Origin: an uncultured Spirochaetaceae bacterium
GTDB lineage: Bacteria > Spirochaetota > Spirochaetia > Sphaerochaetales > Sphaerochaetaceae
Length of the DNA stretch: 64,000 nt
Reading direction: 5' to 3'
Assembly (NCBI GenBank): GCA_944390015.1
Contig: CALXOL010000010.1
Span: 1-64,000 of the forward strand
The notes beneath the pieces were generated by a model. That model searched no databases and was not told the DNA's origin. It saw only the letters and a program-made list of their open reading frames with translations. Made by a program: the position numbers and the translations under genes. This document shows positions 7,566-16,323 of this stretch, in pieces (position 1 is the first letter of the stretch; the number at the start of each line of letters is the position of its first letter).

Positions 7566-8470
7566 TCAGCAAGTACACCGTTCTTGAATATTTCTACATA
7601 ATACTGGGCTCTTTCATTACGGCCTTCGCCATCACCGCATTTACTAACCCTGCGCAGATCGCGCCTGGAGGAGTTTCAGGTATTTCCACGATACTTTATC
7701 ATGCATTCTCATTTGATCTCAGCCTTACAATGCTGCTACAGAACATTCCTCTATTCATAATAGGAACACTGCTTTTTGGAAAACAGTTCGGTCTCAAGAG
7801 CCTTATTGGAGCTGTGCTTCTCTCTATTTTTTCAAGCATCATTGGAAGAGTCATAGGCTATGATGGTATTCTCGACTTAAGCAGGGACATGAACCTCTGG
7901 CTAAGCTGCCTTTTCGGAGGCGTTCTCTCAGGGCTTGGGCTTGGCCTTGTAATGAAAAGCGGTGCGAATACGGGAGGTACGGACATCATCGCACAGATTG
8001 TTGCACGCTACCTGCATCTGCCTCTGGGCACAGCGCTATTTGCCGTCGATGGTGCGGTTATCGTATGCTCTGCGTTCATCTTCGGCCTGGAAAGCGCACT
8101 TTATGCGATCATCGTCGCATACATCACTCAGATAATGGTAAACAAGGTCGTCCTCATGATGGGTACAAATTATGCAAAGACTTGCTATATCATCTCGGAA
8201 AAGCTTAACGAGATAAGAAATTTCGTACTCAATGACCTTGATAAAAGTGGTACTCTCATAGAGGCAAAGGGACTTTATTCGATGAAGAACAGACCCATGC
8301 TCATGGTCGTAATACCGAATCAGAGCGTAAGCCGACTTACACGCATGGTGCATACAATCGATCCAAAAGCATTTTTAATTATTCAGGAGACATACCACGT
8401 ATTCGGAGAAGGGAACAACAGCATGGAAGAATTCGTGGCTCTTAATAAGGATGTGAGCCAGGAATTATAA
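7562..8470 (+). CDS. YitT-family membrane protein (DUF161/DUF2179)
   Basis: 302 aa. The first 200 residues hold five or six hydrophobic helices and the family pattern AFTNPAQIAPGGVSGISTIL and SGANTGGTDIIAQIV. The C-terminal soluble part (YIISEKLNEIRNFVL through VVIPNQSVSRL) is the DUF2179 domain. YitT proteins are widespread inner-membrane proteins with no settled biochemical role. The ATG overlaps the LOG gene's stop (ATGA). Confidence 0.85.
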   Translation: MISKYTVLEYFYIILGSFITAFAITAFTNPAQIAPGGVSGISTILYHAFSFDLSLTMLLQNIPLFIIGTLLFGKQFGLKSLIGAVLLSIFSSIIGRVIGYDGILDLSRDMNLWLSCLFGGVLSGLGLGLVMKSGANTGGTDIIAQIVARYLHLPLGTALFAVDGAVIVCSAFIFGLESALYAIIVAYITQIMVNKVVLMMGTNYAKTCYIISEKLNEIRNFVLNDLDKSGTLIEAKGLYSMKNRPMLMVVIPNQSVSRLTRMVHTIDPKAFLIIQETYHVFGEGNNSMEEFVALNKDVSQEL

Positions 8471-8525
8471 TTAACAATGTTATATTTTTATTCAATGGAT
8501 AATATTTAAGATTTTGAATGTTAAT

Positions 8526-8583
8526 ATAGCAATTGCTATTTAATATATCAAATATTGAATATTATCAAATTTGACTATATAAT
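8526..8583 (+). promoter_or_regulatory. hipBA promoter and operators
   Basis: -35 TTGAAT (8555-8560), a 17-bp spacer and -10 TATAAT (8578-8583) lie just before ATG 8590, leaving 6 nt. Transcription would therefore start at or next to the start codon. Candidate HipB operators are the 14-bp palindrome ATAGCAATTGCTAT (8526-8539), TCAAATATTGA (8548-8558, covering the -35) and the 10-bp palindrome TCAAATTTGA (8565-8574, in the spacer). Confidence 0.75.
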
Positions 8584-8589
8584 ATTCCC

Positions 8590-8955
8590 ATGAAAATTAC
8601 CAATGCAATGCAAATATCGGATTTTGAAAGAGAAATCGGGAAAAGGATAGCTCGATATAGAATTGACGGTAATTTAAGTCAGAAAGAACTTGCGGACAAA
8701 GCAGGTATAGGTTTAGTCACACTCATCCGACTTGAAAGCGGAGAATCGATAAACACGAGGACACTATATAAGGTACTAAAAGCGTTGTCGGTGCTGGAAA
8801 ATATGGAAATCCTGCTTCCAGATGCGGATTTCAGACCTATCGACTACTTGAGATATAACAAAAAAGCACCTCAAAGGGTAAGCAAAAAAAAGGGGGTAAA
8901 AGATGCAAGCTATCGTGAAACTGTGGGGAAAAGACATCGGAGTAATAGCTCTTAG
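8590..8955 (+). CDS. hipB: HipB-like antitoxin, XRE-family HTH
   Basis: 121 aa. A helix-turn-helix occupies about residues 14-70 (LSQKELADKAGIGLVTLIRLE). The rest is a basic tail of the type that precedes HipA genes. It should bind the promoter palindromes and neutralise HipA. There is no Shine-Dalgarno sequence, and the start is 6 nt after a consensus -10. The 3' end overlaps hipA by 53 bp, longer than the few bases usual in this module, so the basic tail is encoded over the hipA start. Confidence 0.8.
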   Translation: MKITNAMQISDFEREIGKRIARYRIDGNLSQKELADKAGIGLVTLIRLESGESINTRTLYKVLKALSVLENMEILLPDADFRPIDYLRYNKKAPQRVSKKKGVKDASYRETVGKRHRSNSS

Positions 8956-10189
8956 AGACGATGATGATGTTGCATCCTTTCAGTTCTCACGCAATGCTAT
9001 TTCTAACGGCTATGATATCTCTCCTCTTACAATGCCCTTATCATCCAGAGTATACCGTTTTCCTGCCCTCCAATATGAAACTTTCAAAGGTTTACCCGGA
9101 GTTTTTGCAGATTCCTTACCTGATAGATTCGGAAACGCAGTAATCAACTCATGGTTAATAAGGCACAATAGGACAAATAATCCACTATCACCTGTAGAGC
9201 GTCTTCTCTATACAGGAGAAAGGGGTATGGGAGCATTGGAATATGCACCACCACTTTTTAAATCAGGTACAAAATCAGAACTTCTGCAAGTGAATGAACT
9301 TGTACGTTTAGCTTCTGAAATCCTGCAAGAAAGGAAAGGTATGCGAACCGAATTAAGTGAAGATGAGCAGGATTTACTGAAAATAGTCAAAGTCGGAACA
9401 TCCGCAGGCGGAGCAAGAGCAAAGGCGTTAATCGCATGGAATCCAAACACTAATGAAGTACGATCCGGGCAGGTCACTGCACCTAAAGGCTTTGAGTACT
9501 GTTTGATGAAATTTGATGGAATTTCAGGAAATGGAGATCATAATTTTCTTGATCCTAAAGGATACACGAACATTGAATATGCTTATTATCTTCTTGCAAA
9601 AAAAGCAGGCATAACAATATCGGATTGTTACTTATTCAAAGAAAACGGGAGATCTCATTTTGTTACAAAACGGTTTGATCGACTTTCCGATGGACGCAAG
9701 CTCCACATGATAAGTCTCGGAGGGTTATGCCATTACGATTTCAACAGCCCGGGAACTGTAGGATATGAAGACGCCGCTAAAGCCATAGAAGAACTCCACC
9801 TTTCCTATGATACAAAAAAAGAGCTTTACAGACGGATGGTCTTCAACATAGTTTTTCGAAATCAGGATGACCATGTAAAGAATATTGCTTTTCTCATGGA
9901 TGAAAATAAGAAATGGAAACTTGCCCCAGCTTATGATCTTACATTCAGCTTTAAGAGGGGGAATAAATGGCTGGATTCTCATCAAATGACAGTAAATGGC
10001 AAAAGGGATGCTTTCAGTATTGAGGATTTAAAACAAACTGCAGAAAGCATGGGACTAAAGCAATCAGATTATAAAGAATTAATACAAGAAGTTAATGAAG
10101 CCAAAACATGCTGGTTTGATTATGCAGACAAAGCAGGGGTAGAAGAAAAAAGAGCATCCCTGATAAACCAAGAATTCATAAATATTTAA
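8903..10189 (+). CDS. hipA: HipA-family serine/threonine kinase toxin
   Basis: 428 aa. The N-terminal couple_hipA domain (about 1-110) is followed by the kinase core. The glycine-rich loop VGTSAGGARAKA is near residue 164, the catalytic segment FRNQDDHVKN at about 308-317 (Asp312/313, Asn317) and the metal-binding APAYD at 331-335. All key residues appear intact. Classical HipA phosphorylates GltX, and related kinases have other targets; the target here is unknown. A GGGGGT ribosome-binding stretch precedes ATG 8903. A hairpin follows the gene. Confidence 0.85.
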   Translation: MQAIVKLWGKDIGVIALRDDDDVASFQFSRNAISNGYDISPLTMPLSSRVYRFPALQYETFKGLPGVFADSLPDRFGNAVINSWLIRHNRTNNPLSPVERLLYTGERGMGALEYAPPLFKSGTKSELLQVNELVRLASEILQERKGMRTELSEDEQDLLKIVKVGTSAGGARAKALIAWNPNTNEVRSGQVTAPKGFEYCLMKFDGISGNGDHNFLDPKGYTNIEYAYYLLAKKAGITISDCYLFKENGRSHFVTKRFDRLSDGRKLHMISLGGLCHYDFNSPGTVGYEDAAKAIEELHLSYDTKKELYRRMVFNIVFRNQDDHVKNIAFLMDENKKWKLAPAYDLTFSFKRGNKWLDSHQMTVNGKRDAFSIEDLKQTAESMGLKQSDYKELIQEVNEAKTCWFDYADKAGVEEKRASLINQEFINI

Positions 10190-10192
10190 ATA

Positions 10193-10214
10193 ATAGCGGG
10201 TTTTACCCCGCTAT
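10193..10214. terminator. Hairpin between convergent hipA and pheT
   Basis: ATAGCGGG (10193-10200) pairs with CCCGCTAT (10207-10214) around 6 nt. On the minus strand a T-rich stretch follows, so it suits termination of pheT. It may also serve hipA, although the plus side lacks a T-run. Confidence 0.6.
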
Positions 10215-10217
10215 CGC

Positions 10218-12473
10218 TTAACCGACGTTTCCATCGATATACTTATAAACTTTAAGGTGCTTTCCTCCGTATCCAAGGGGATTGCCCTCCACGCAAACCG
10301 TGCCGTCTATTACCTTAATCGGAAGTGCGAAGAAGTGCTCTGCCTTCAGATACGTCGTTATCTTCTCAACCGGCTCCTGGTTATCGAACTCGATGACGGC
10401 CCCGACAGGAAGATCATCGGCAAATATAAGCTCGCATGTCTTATGCTCCTCATCCCCCTTCTCGCTCGCAGCAAGCAGCATGCCGTTGGACTTCACGCCG
10501 CGGAAGTTAGCAGGCTTTAAGTTGCTTACAATGACGATGTTGCGCCCGAGAAGCTCATCCTCCCTGTAGTACGGGACGATTGATGAGACGATCTGGCGCC
10601 TCTCAGCCTCCCCTGTGTCAAGCTGGAGGATGTAGAGCTTGTCCCCACCCGGATGCCTCTGGACATCGACGATCTTCGAGACCTTGAGAATCACCTTCTT
10701 CTTGAACTGCTCTACGATGCTCTCCTCCGCTTTCTCCTCTTTCTTCTTCTCTTTCTTGACTTCTTCCCTCTTCTCTTCAAGAAGCGCATCAAGATCTATC
10801 TCAGCTGCGATTGTAGGCATATCAGAGCCCCAACTCTCAAGAACCTGGGGATGAACCTCTCCGAAGACTCCCACTTTCCTGCTGTTATAGATGATGTTCG
10901 CAGCACGACCTGGAATAAAGCGTGGGTCTGCATCAACGGCTGTCAGGATGTAATCCTTCTTAAGGAAATACATGAGAGTGTTAATAAGGCTGGCTGCCTC
11001 ATTATAGCCGATCTGGTTATCGGAAGAGAGGAAGCCGAGGCTATTTTTCGTAACAGTACCGCTATTATCGCTCTTATCCTTGAGACAGATCTTGCCTACC
11101 TCGAATATGTTATGAGGATAGACAGCGTGGCCAGATACGCTCTCACTCTCAAGAAGGCTTGGAATGACGGATGGACGTACGACCTCGTAGTTCTCGCTCA
11201 TCGGATTGAGGATGAATACCGCATCCTTTCCATCGATATGCATCCTGTCGATATACTCCTTCTTCGATCCTAGGTAGTTATACATCATCTCCTGGAAGCC
11301 AAGACCGACCATGATCTCCTTTACCTTGCGTGAAAATTCCTCAGCCGGGCTTAACCTGCCGACAGTGAAATCATGAGGCATGACAGGTTCAAAGTTCTCA
11401 AGACCATAACCGATCATGATATCCTCAATCACATCCACCTCATGCAAGAAGTCATTCCTATATGGTGGGCAGATGGCAGTAATCTCATCGCCTGAGAATG
11501 TCGCCTCGACACCCATCCTCTTAAGAGCGGCCACACACTCCTCTCCGCTGATGGAGAGTCCAAGCTTCTTCTCAACCGCCTCAATAGAACATTTCTGCTC
11601 ACTCTGGAAATAGAATGGAACTGTAATCTCCTTTCCATACTTGGTCTCCTTTGCGAGGCTGACCTTCACAGGAAGGATTTCAAATCCCATATCGGCCATA
11701 TCGCATGCAAGGATTGAAGCTGTAAGCAGAAGATCCTCTAGAATCGGACCAGAGAGCTCGACAAAGAGATCCGAATCCCCTACCTCAACGGCTCCGATAC
11801 GTGCACTGTTTATTACAGGAGGGAATGAGAGGGTATCGTTATTATCATCATAAAGATACGGGAAGAGTGGCTTATCTGAGACGATATACCCGTAATCCCT
11901 GCCCTTAGGATGCTTTTCACAAATCTCACGGAGCGTTAAACACTCATCCATTCCAAGTGGAACAAACGAGGTCTTATCGGGATCAACTGCCGCATAATGC
12001 ACTGGGTATTTGATTAAATCCGAACGATAGATACCGAGCGCGATTGTCTTTCTCTTTCTTCCGAAGTTCGTACAAAGCTTCTCCTGGCTCTGAATGAGAT
12101 TTATAAGAAGATCGTTGTCAACGGTTTTTCCACGGGCGGCAAAACCGATGGAATAATCCCTTATTCCAAGAGCGCTCTTATCATCGATTACAGCACGCCC
12201 TTCGCTTTCAAGGCTGTGCTCCTTCGTGCTGAAGAAATCATAATGCTTGATTTCCTTACTCTCATATGTCCTTAAGGCACGGGCAACACCGGCTGCGGAC
12301 CAGAGGTCTGGACGGTTGGTATCATTAAGTTCAATCTTAATGACATGGTCTTTCGTATCATGCCCGTCAAGCTCGGCCTTCGCCACGGGGAAGATGTTTA
12401 CAAGCTCATCATCACTCATCTTCTTTCCAAGAAGAGAGAAGAATATTTTCTCAGGTGCGTCAATCTTCGGCAT
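10218..12473 (-). CDS. pheT: Phenylalanyl-tRNA synthetase beta, archaeal type, with C-terminal tRNA-binding domain
   Basis: 751 aa, against about 550 for archaeal-type beta subunits. Residues 1-560 are the archaeal/eukaryal PheT (starts MPKIDAPEKIFFSLLGKKM; B5-like and core regions). Then comes a charged linker rich in Lys and Glu (about 563-591). From 592 to the end is an OB-fold of the Trbp111/EMAP-II/MetG C-terminal type: VDVQRHPGGDKLYILQLD, then RQIVSSIVPYY and NLKPANFRGVKSNGMLLAA. This domain binds the tRNA elbow non-specifically and presumably raises affinity for tRNA-Phe. The ATG overlaps the pheS stop (TAATG). Confidence 0.9.
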   Translation of the reverse strand: MPKIDAPEKIFFSLLGKKMSDDELVNIFPVAKAELDGHDTKDHVIKIELNDTNRPDLWSAAGVARALRTYESKEIKHYDFFSTKEHSLESEGRAVIDDKSALGIRDYSIGFAARGKTVDNDLLINLIQSQEKLCTNFGRKRKTIALGIYRSDLIKYPVHYAAVDPDKTSFVPLGMDECLTLREICEKHPKGRDYGYIVSDKPLFPYLYDDNNDTLSFPPVINSARIGAVEVGDSDLFVELSGPILEDLLLTASILACDMADMGFEILPVKVSLAKETKYGKEITVPFYFQSEQKCSIEAVEKKLGLSISGEECVAALKRMGVEATFSGDEITAICPPYRNDFLHEVDVIEDIMIGYGLENFEPVMPHDFTVGRLSPAEEFSRKVKEIMVGLGFQEMMYNYLGSKKEYIDRMHIDGKDAVFILNPMSENYEVVRPSVIPSLLESESVSGHAVYPHNIFEVGKICLKDKSDNSGTVTKNSLGFLSSDNQIGYNEAASLINTLMYFLKKDYILTAVDADPRFIPGRAANIIYNSRKVGVFGEVHPQVLESWGSDMPTIAAEIDLDALLEEKREEVKKEKKKEEKAEESIVEQFKKKVILKVSKIVDVQRHPGGDKLYILQLDTGEAERRQIVSSIVPYYREDELLGRNIVIVSNLKPANFRGVKSNGMLLAASEKGDEEHKTCELIFADDLPVGAVIEFDNQEPVEKITTYLKAEHFFALPIKVIDGTVCVEGNPLGYGGKHLKVYKYIDGNVG

Positions 12474-14014
12474 TAGTTACCCCTCCTCATTCTTACAGAC
12501 TCGATATTAGGAGTGAAAAGCTCTCTGAGGTCATTAAGTCCTAAGTGCATCAGAGCCATCCTGTCGATTCCAAGTCCCCATGCGAGAACTGGAACATCGA
12601 TTCCAAGTGCCTTTGTCACCTCTGGACGGAATATGCCAGATCCTCCAAGCTCGAACCATCCAAGCACAGGGTGCTTGATGTGCACCTCGATACTCGGCTC
12701 GGTGAACGGGAAGTAGCCAGGAACATACTTGACCTCCTCAGCTCCCGCGATCTCCTCGGCAAACATCTTTAAAAGGCCTAGGAGGTTTCTAAGGTTTACA
12801 TCCTCTCCAAGTACGATTCCCTCCGTCTGATAGAAATCGGCACCATGGGTCGCATCGACCTGGTCGTAACGGAAACAACGTACTACGCCGAAATATTTTC
12901 CTGGGATTTTAGCCTTGGTCAGCTGATGGGCAGAGAGAACCGTCCCTTGGCTTCTTAAGACCTGACGACGTGTGAATTCATGGTCGAATGTATAGCCCCA
13001 GCCACGGGATCCTGTGTTCCATCCATCCTCATGGGTCTTGGCAACCTGGCTGAGCCACGGCTCCTCAATTCTCTTCGCATGTCTCGGTTCTTTTACATAA
13101 TAAACATCGTGAATATCACGTGCGGAGTGGAACTGTGGCATGAAAAGTGCATCTCCGTTCCAGAACTCATTCTCTACCAGTGGCCCATCAAACTCCTCAA
13201 ATCCGAGTGAAATAAGCTTATCTTTAACCCACTGAAGGTAGTTAGCATATGCGTTTCTTCTTCCTGGGATAAGTCTTGATGTAGGTGCATCTACGCCGTA
13301 TGGGCGGAATGTCGCACCCTTCCATGAACCGCTTTTCAGCATCTCATGAGTAAGATTTCCAAGCTCCTCTCCCGTTATATTCGCCTCTTGGAGGGCCTTC
13401 TTTGCCTTATCTCCCAGTTCTGTAAGCTCATAGACGACTATCTCCTTCTCACTGAGCTTAAACGGGGAGAGGCTCGCACCCCTCTTCTTAGCCATCTGAG
13501 AGATCGTCTTCTTCTCATTATCAGAGAGGGATGAATCCTCAATCTCACCTGATGCCTCAGCACGCTCTAAAAGAGCTCTCTGCATCTTAATATCCTGAGG
13601 AAGTTCATCGGAAATCCTCTCTGCTTTCCTCTCTGCGTTAAGCGCTACCGCCTTCTTGCTGCTGAGAGCACCGAAAGCAGAGCCTACATCACTGTTCTCC
13701 ATATTAAGGGCCTGGGCGATCTCAGGCATGGTGTGTGGCCCGTTTTCTTTAAGGAATGTAAAGATGCGCTCTGCAGGAAGCCCTTCTGTTATAAGGCTAC
13801 GGCCATAATCCGTAAGTTCATAGACGACTTTAACACTTCTCTCAACTTCTTTTAAAAGCTGTTTCTGACTAAGCCAGGAGAAAGCCTGGTTACACTGCCC
13901 GACCTTGTAATCCAGCTCTTTCATGATTCTCTCATGGTCGATTTTCTCACCAAGAGATACGTGTCTTAAGAGCTTGACTTCAAGCGGATGCAGCTTCTTT
14001 ACATCAATATCCAT
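12473..14014 (-). CDS. pheS: Phenylalanyl-tRNA synthetase alpha, archaeal/eukaryal type
   Basis: 513 aa. Residues 1 to about 230 hold winged-helix DNA-binding-like modules (HPLEVKLLRHV through YELTELGDKAKKAL), which bacterial-type PheS lacks. The class II catalytic core follows, with RPYGVDAPTSR, MPQFHSARDIHDVYY (motif region), FRYDQVDATHGADFYQTEG and motif 3 GLGIDRMALM near residue 482. It charges tRNA-Phe as part of an alpha2-beta2 enzyme with PheT. AGGAG precedes the ATG, downstream of a consensus promoter. Spirochaetes are known to carry this archaeal form. Confidence 0.95.
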   Translation of the reverse strand: MDIDVKKLHPLEVKLLRHVSLGEKIDHERIMKELDYKVGQCNQAFSWLSQKQLLKEVERSVKVVYELTDYGRSLITEGLPAERIFTFLKENGPHTMPEIAQALNMENSDVGSAFGALSSKKAVALNAERKAERISDELPQDIKMQRALLERAEASGEIEDSSLSDNEKKTISQMAKKRGASLSPFKLSEKEIVVYELTELGDKAKKALQEANITGEELGNLTHEMLKSGSWKGATFRPYGVDAPTSRLIPGRRNAYANYLQWVKDKLISLGFEEFDGPLVENEFWNGDALFMPQFHSARDIHDVYYVKEPRHAKRIEEPWLSQVAKTHEDGWNTGSRGWGYTFDHEFTRRQVLRSQGTVLSAHQLTKAKIPGKYFGVVRCFRYDQVDATHGADFYQTEGIVLGEDVNLRNLLGLLKMFAEEIAGAEEVKYVPGYFPFTEPSIEVHIKHPVLGWFELGGSGIFRPEVTKALGIDVPVLAWGLGIDRMALMHLGLNDLRELFTPNIESVRMRRGN

Positions 14015-14051
14015 ATATGCTCCTAAAAAATATTTAACAAAATCTTCTAGG

Positions 14052-14081
14052 ATTATACAGAGTATTGGGTGAAAATGTTAA
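14052..14081 (-). promoter_or_regulatory. pheST promoter
   Basis: -35 TTAACA (14076-14081), an 18-bp spacer and -10 TATAAT (14052-14057) lie on the minus strand. The predicted start leaves a leader of about 30 nt containing AGGAG before ATG 14014. The -35 overlaps the end of the upstream E1 gene. I saw no T-box or Phe-codon leader peptide here. Confidence 0.75.
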
Positions 14082-16018
14082 GCGTCCAAAAGCTCAAATG
14101 CCGCTTTCCGTATCTCCTCTTTGGTAGGAATGACACTCTTTTCAAGATTTCTAGAGAACGGTATGGGCAGAGAACGGGCAGAGAGCAGCCTTATCTTTTC
14201 ATCCCCGGGCACCTCTCTAGCTATGATACTGATTACGCTGTCGCCCACGCTTCCATTCTCAGGAGTATCCTGGACTACGAGTATCTTATCGTGAGATGAG
14301 GCCTGTCTTATGATCTCGCTATTATCAAGGGGGCTGATCGTAGCCAGATCCATGTAGGTGATCCTATCCCTGATATCCCTGGTCGCCTCAAGGGCAGTAT
14401 GAAAGGCGTGCGAATATCCGATTATGAGCAAATCATCTCCATAAGAAGAGACTATGGCCTTTCCAAGGGGAAGATAGACATTCTCATCCCCTACATCGCC
14501 AACGCTGTCATAGAGCCCCTTGTGCTCGAAGAACAATACGGGATTGTTATCGCGATGAGCACTCTTTAAAAGGGCTTTTGCGCTATAAGCGTCACTGGGA
14601 GCGACGACGATAAGGCCGGGGGTATTGAGGAACATCGCCTCAATGTTCGCAGTATGCTGACTTCCATGCCCGGTTCCACTTCCTATCGGAGCACGATATA
14701 CAAGGGGGCAGTTAAGCTGACCGGCTGACATGAAATACGTCTTTGCCGCATGATTGATAAGTGGATCGGATGCAAGGGTTGAGAAATCCGCATACATTAT
14801 CTCGACTATCGGATGAAGGCCGAGCATGCTAGCCCCTACGGCAAGGGATGTAAAGCCCTCTTCCGATACAGGTGTCTCAAGCACTTTACCAGGGTGTTTC
14901 AAATATAAATCCTTGCTTACACCGAAGCACCCACCATATAACCCGATATCCTCGCCCATTAAAAACGCCGACGCATCCTCCCTAAGTATCTCATCAAGCG
15001 CCTCATATATAGCATCACGGTAACTTGCCTTATGCAAAGCACCCTTTCTGTTAAGAGAGACGGGAGAAGGGGCAAAAAGAAAACTCTCCAGCTCCCTGAG
15101 GCTGAGTACATCGTCCTTTGTGGCCTCAGCCTTTTTAAATGCCTCATCAACCTCCTCATCCACACTTGAGCAAAGGGAAAGATAATCAGCCTCGCTTATG
15201 ACACCTCTTTCTATGAGGCTCTCCGAATAGGCATTTATAGGATCTTTTTTTCTCCACTCATCCTCTTCCTCTCTTGAGCGGTAGAGGAGTTTATCGGACT
15301 TACTATGCCCGCACATCCTGTAAGTGTTGACCTCGATCAAGAAAGGCCTTTCATGTTCCAGGATATACGACCTTGCCCTCCTCACAGAGTCCCGTACTGC
15401 CATCACATCATTGCCATCAACCCTCTCATACTCGATTGAATATCCTTTTGCCCTGGATGCGATGTTATCGGTACTGATGGCATTATGCTCTGATGCGCTC
15501 ATGCCGTAATGATTATTCTCCAGATAGAAAAGAACGGGGATGTTCCAAACAGATGCTATGTTCATCGCCTCATGAACGCTTCCACGGCTGCTTGCACCGT
15601 CCCCGAAGATCGCAACTGCTATATTAGCCTGTTTCTTTCTTTTAAGAGCGAAAGCAATGCCGGTAGCAATCGGGACTCCAGAGCCTACGATTGCGCTGCT
15701 TCCCGCATTACACGTGGAGACCTCGCTCATGTGCATTGAGCCGCCAAGACCACGGCATACGCCATGGCGTGAGCCGAACATCTCGGAAAACATCTTCTCA
15801 ATATCTGTTCCACGAGCGATGTTGAACCCATGACAGCGATGGGTAGGGACAATCCAGTCTCTTGCATCAAGAGCTGCGATAAGCCCAACATGACTCGCCT
15901 CCTGCCCGATGTTCAGGTGGGTAGTGCCATAAAATACTCCCTCTTTGAATTTTTGGGAGAGTTTATTTTCAAAGCTCCTGGAGAGGAGCATGGTTTTCAA
16001 TATCTCTACGTCGGTCAT
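14078..16018 (-). CDS. Fused E1 alpha-beta 2-oxoacid/acetoin dehydrogenase (TPP-dependent)
   Basis: 646 aa joining two normally separate chains. Residues 1 to about 310 are the E1 alpha chain with the TPP motif GDGASS...NN (positions about 139-168) and HRCHGFNIARG. Residues about 328-646 are the E1 beta chain (ALHKASYRDAIYEALDEIL, GEDIGLYGGCFGVSKDL, PIGSGTGHGSQHT). Such enzymes decarboxylate pyruvate, branched-chain 2-oxoacids or acetoin and pass the acyl group to a lipoyl E2. No E2 or E3 gene lies nearby. GGAGG precedes the ATG. Substrate is uncertain; acetoin or pyruvate are the commonest for this layout. Confidence 0.85.
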   Translation of the reverse strand: MTDVEILKTMLLSRSFENKLSQKFKEGVFYGTTHLNIGQEASHVGLIAALDARDWIVPTHRCHGFNIARGTDIEKMFSEMFGSRHGVCRGLGGSMHMSEVSTCNAGSSAIVGSGVPIATGIAFALKRKKQANIAVAIFGDGASSRGSVHEAMNIASVWNIPVLFYLENNHYGMSASEHNAISTDNIASRAKGYSIEYERVDGNDVMAVRDSVRRARSYILEHERPFLIEVNTYRMCGHSKSDKLLYRSREEEDEWRKKDPINAYSESLIERGVISEADYLSLCSSVDEEVDEAFKKAEATKDDVLSLRELESFLFAPSPVSLNRKGALHKASYRDAIYEALDEILREDASAFLMGEDIGLYGGCFGVSKDLYLKHPGKVLETPVSEEGFTSLAVGASMLGLHPIVEIMYADFSTLASDPLINHAAKTYFMSAGQLNCPLVYRAPIGSGTGHGSQHTANIEAMFLNTPGLIVVAPSDAYSAKALLKSAHRDNNPVLFFEHKGLYDSVGDVGDENVYLPLGKAIVSSYGDDLLIIGYSHAFHTALEATRDIRDRITYMDLATISPLDNSEIIRQASSHDKILVVQDTPENGSVGDSVISIIAREVPGDEKIRLLSARSLPIPFSRNLEKSVIPTKEEIRKAAFELLDA

Positions 16019-16059
16019 GAAGCCTCCAAGGATCTCGAGTCCAATTAGCCTTTTCTACG

Positions 16060-16088
16060 AGAATATAGCCTAATAGAGCTACTGTCAA
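16060..16088 (-). promoter_or_regulatory. Promoter of the fused E1 gene
   Basis: Consensus -35 TTGACA (16083-16088), a 17-bp spacer and -10 TATTCT (16060-16065) on the minus strand. The leader is about 35 nt and contains GGAGG. Confidence 0.75.
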
Positions 16089-16179
16089 TGAATTAATTCG
16101 TACCTGGAATTTCCCATTTTAAATGCTTTTAGCCCAATTTATTAATCTAAAACACTCGCTTTTTGTAAAACAAAAACGC

Positions 16180-16212
16180 ATGCAAAAATAAACCACTACC
16201 CTATTTTTGCAT
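16180..16212. other. Perfect 11-bp inverted repeat in divergent intergenic region
   Basis: ATGCAAAAATA (16180-16190) and TATTTTTGCAT (16202-16212) are exact reverse complements around 11 nt. It lies between the E1 promoter (minus) and the hpt promoter (plus). There is no terminator-like T-run, so an operator for one or both genes is more likely. Confidence 0.5.
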
Positions 16213-16265
16213 CGCATCATCATCTCATTGGCTGAGCTCTTTCTCCTCTCTTAGGGAAAAGAGTC

Positions 16266-16294
16266 TTTTCATAGAGGCGTTAATAATATAAAAT
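16266..16294 (+). promoter_or_regulatory. Possible hpt operon promoter
   Basis: TTTTCA (16266-16271), a 17-bp spacer and TAAAAT (16289-16294). Both hexamers deviate from consensus. AAGGAAG sits 5 nt before ATG 16324. Confidence 0.45.
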
Positions 16295-16323
16295 TAAATG
16301 GTATTTTTAATAAGGAAGTTCCA

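Noticed and set aside
14015-14077. T-box or Phe leader peptide before pheST
   Set aside because: The predicted leader is only about 30 nt, with no Phe-codon run and no terminator.
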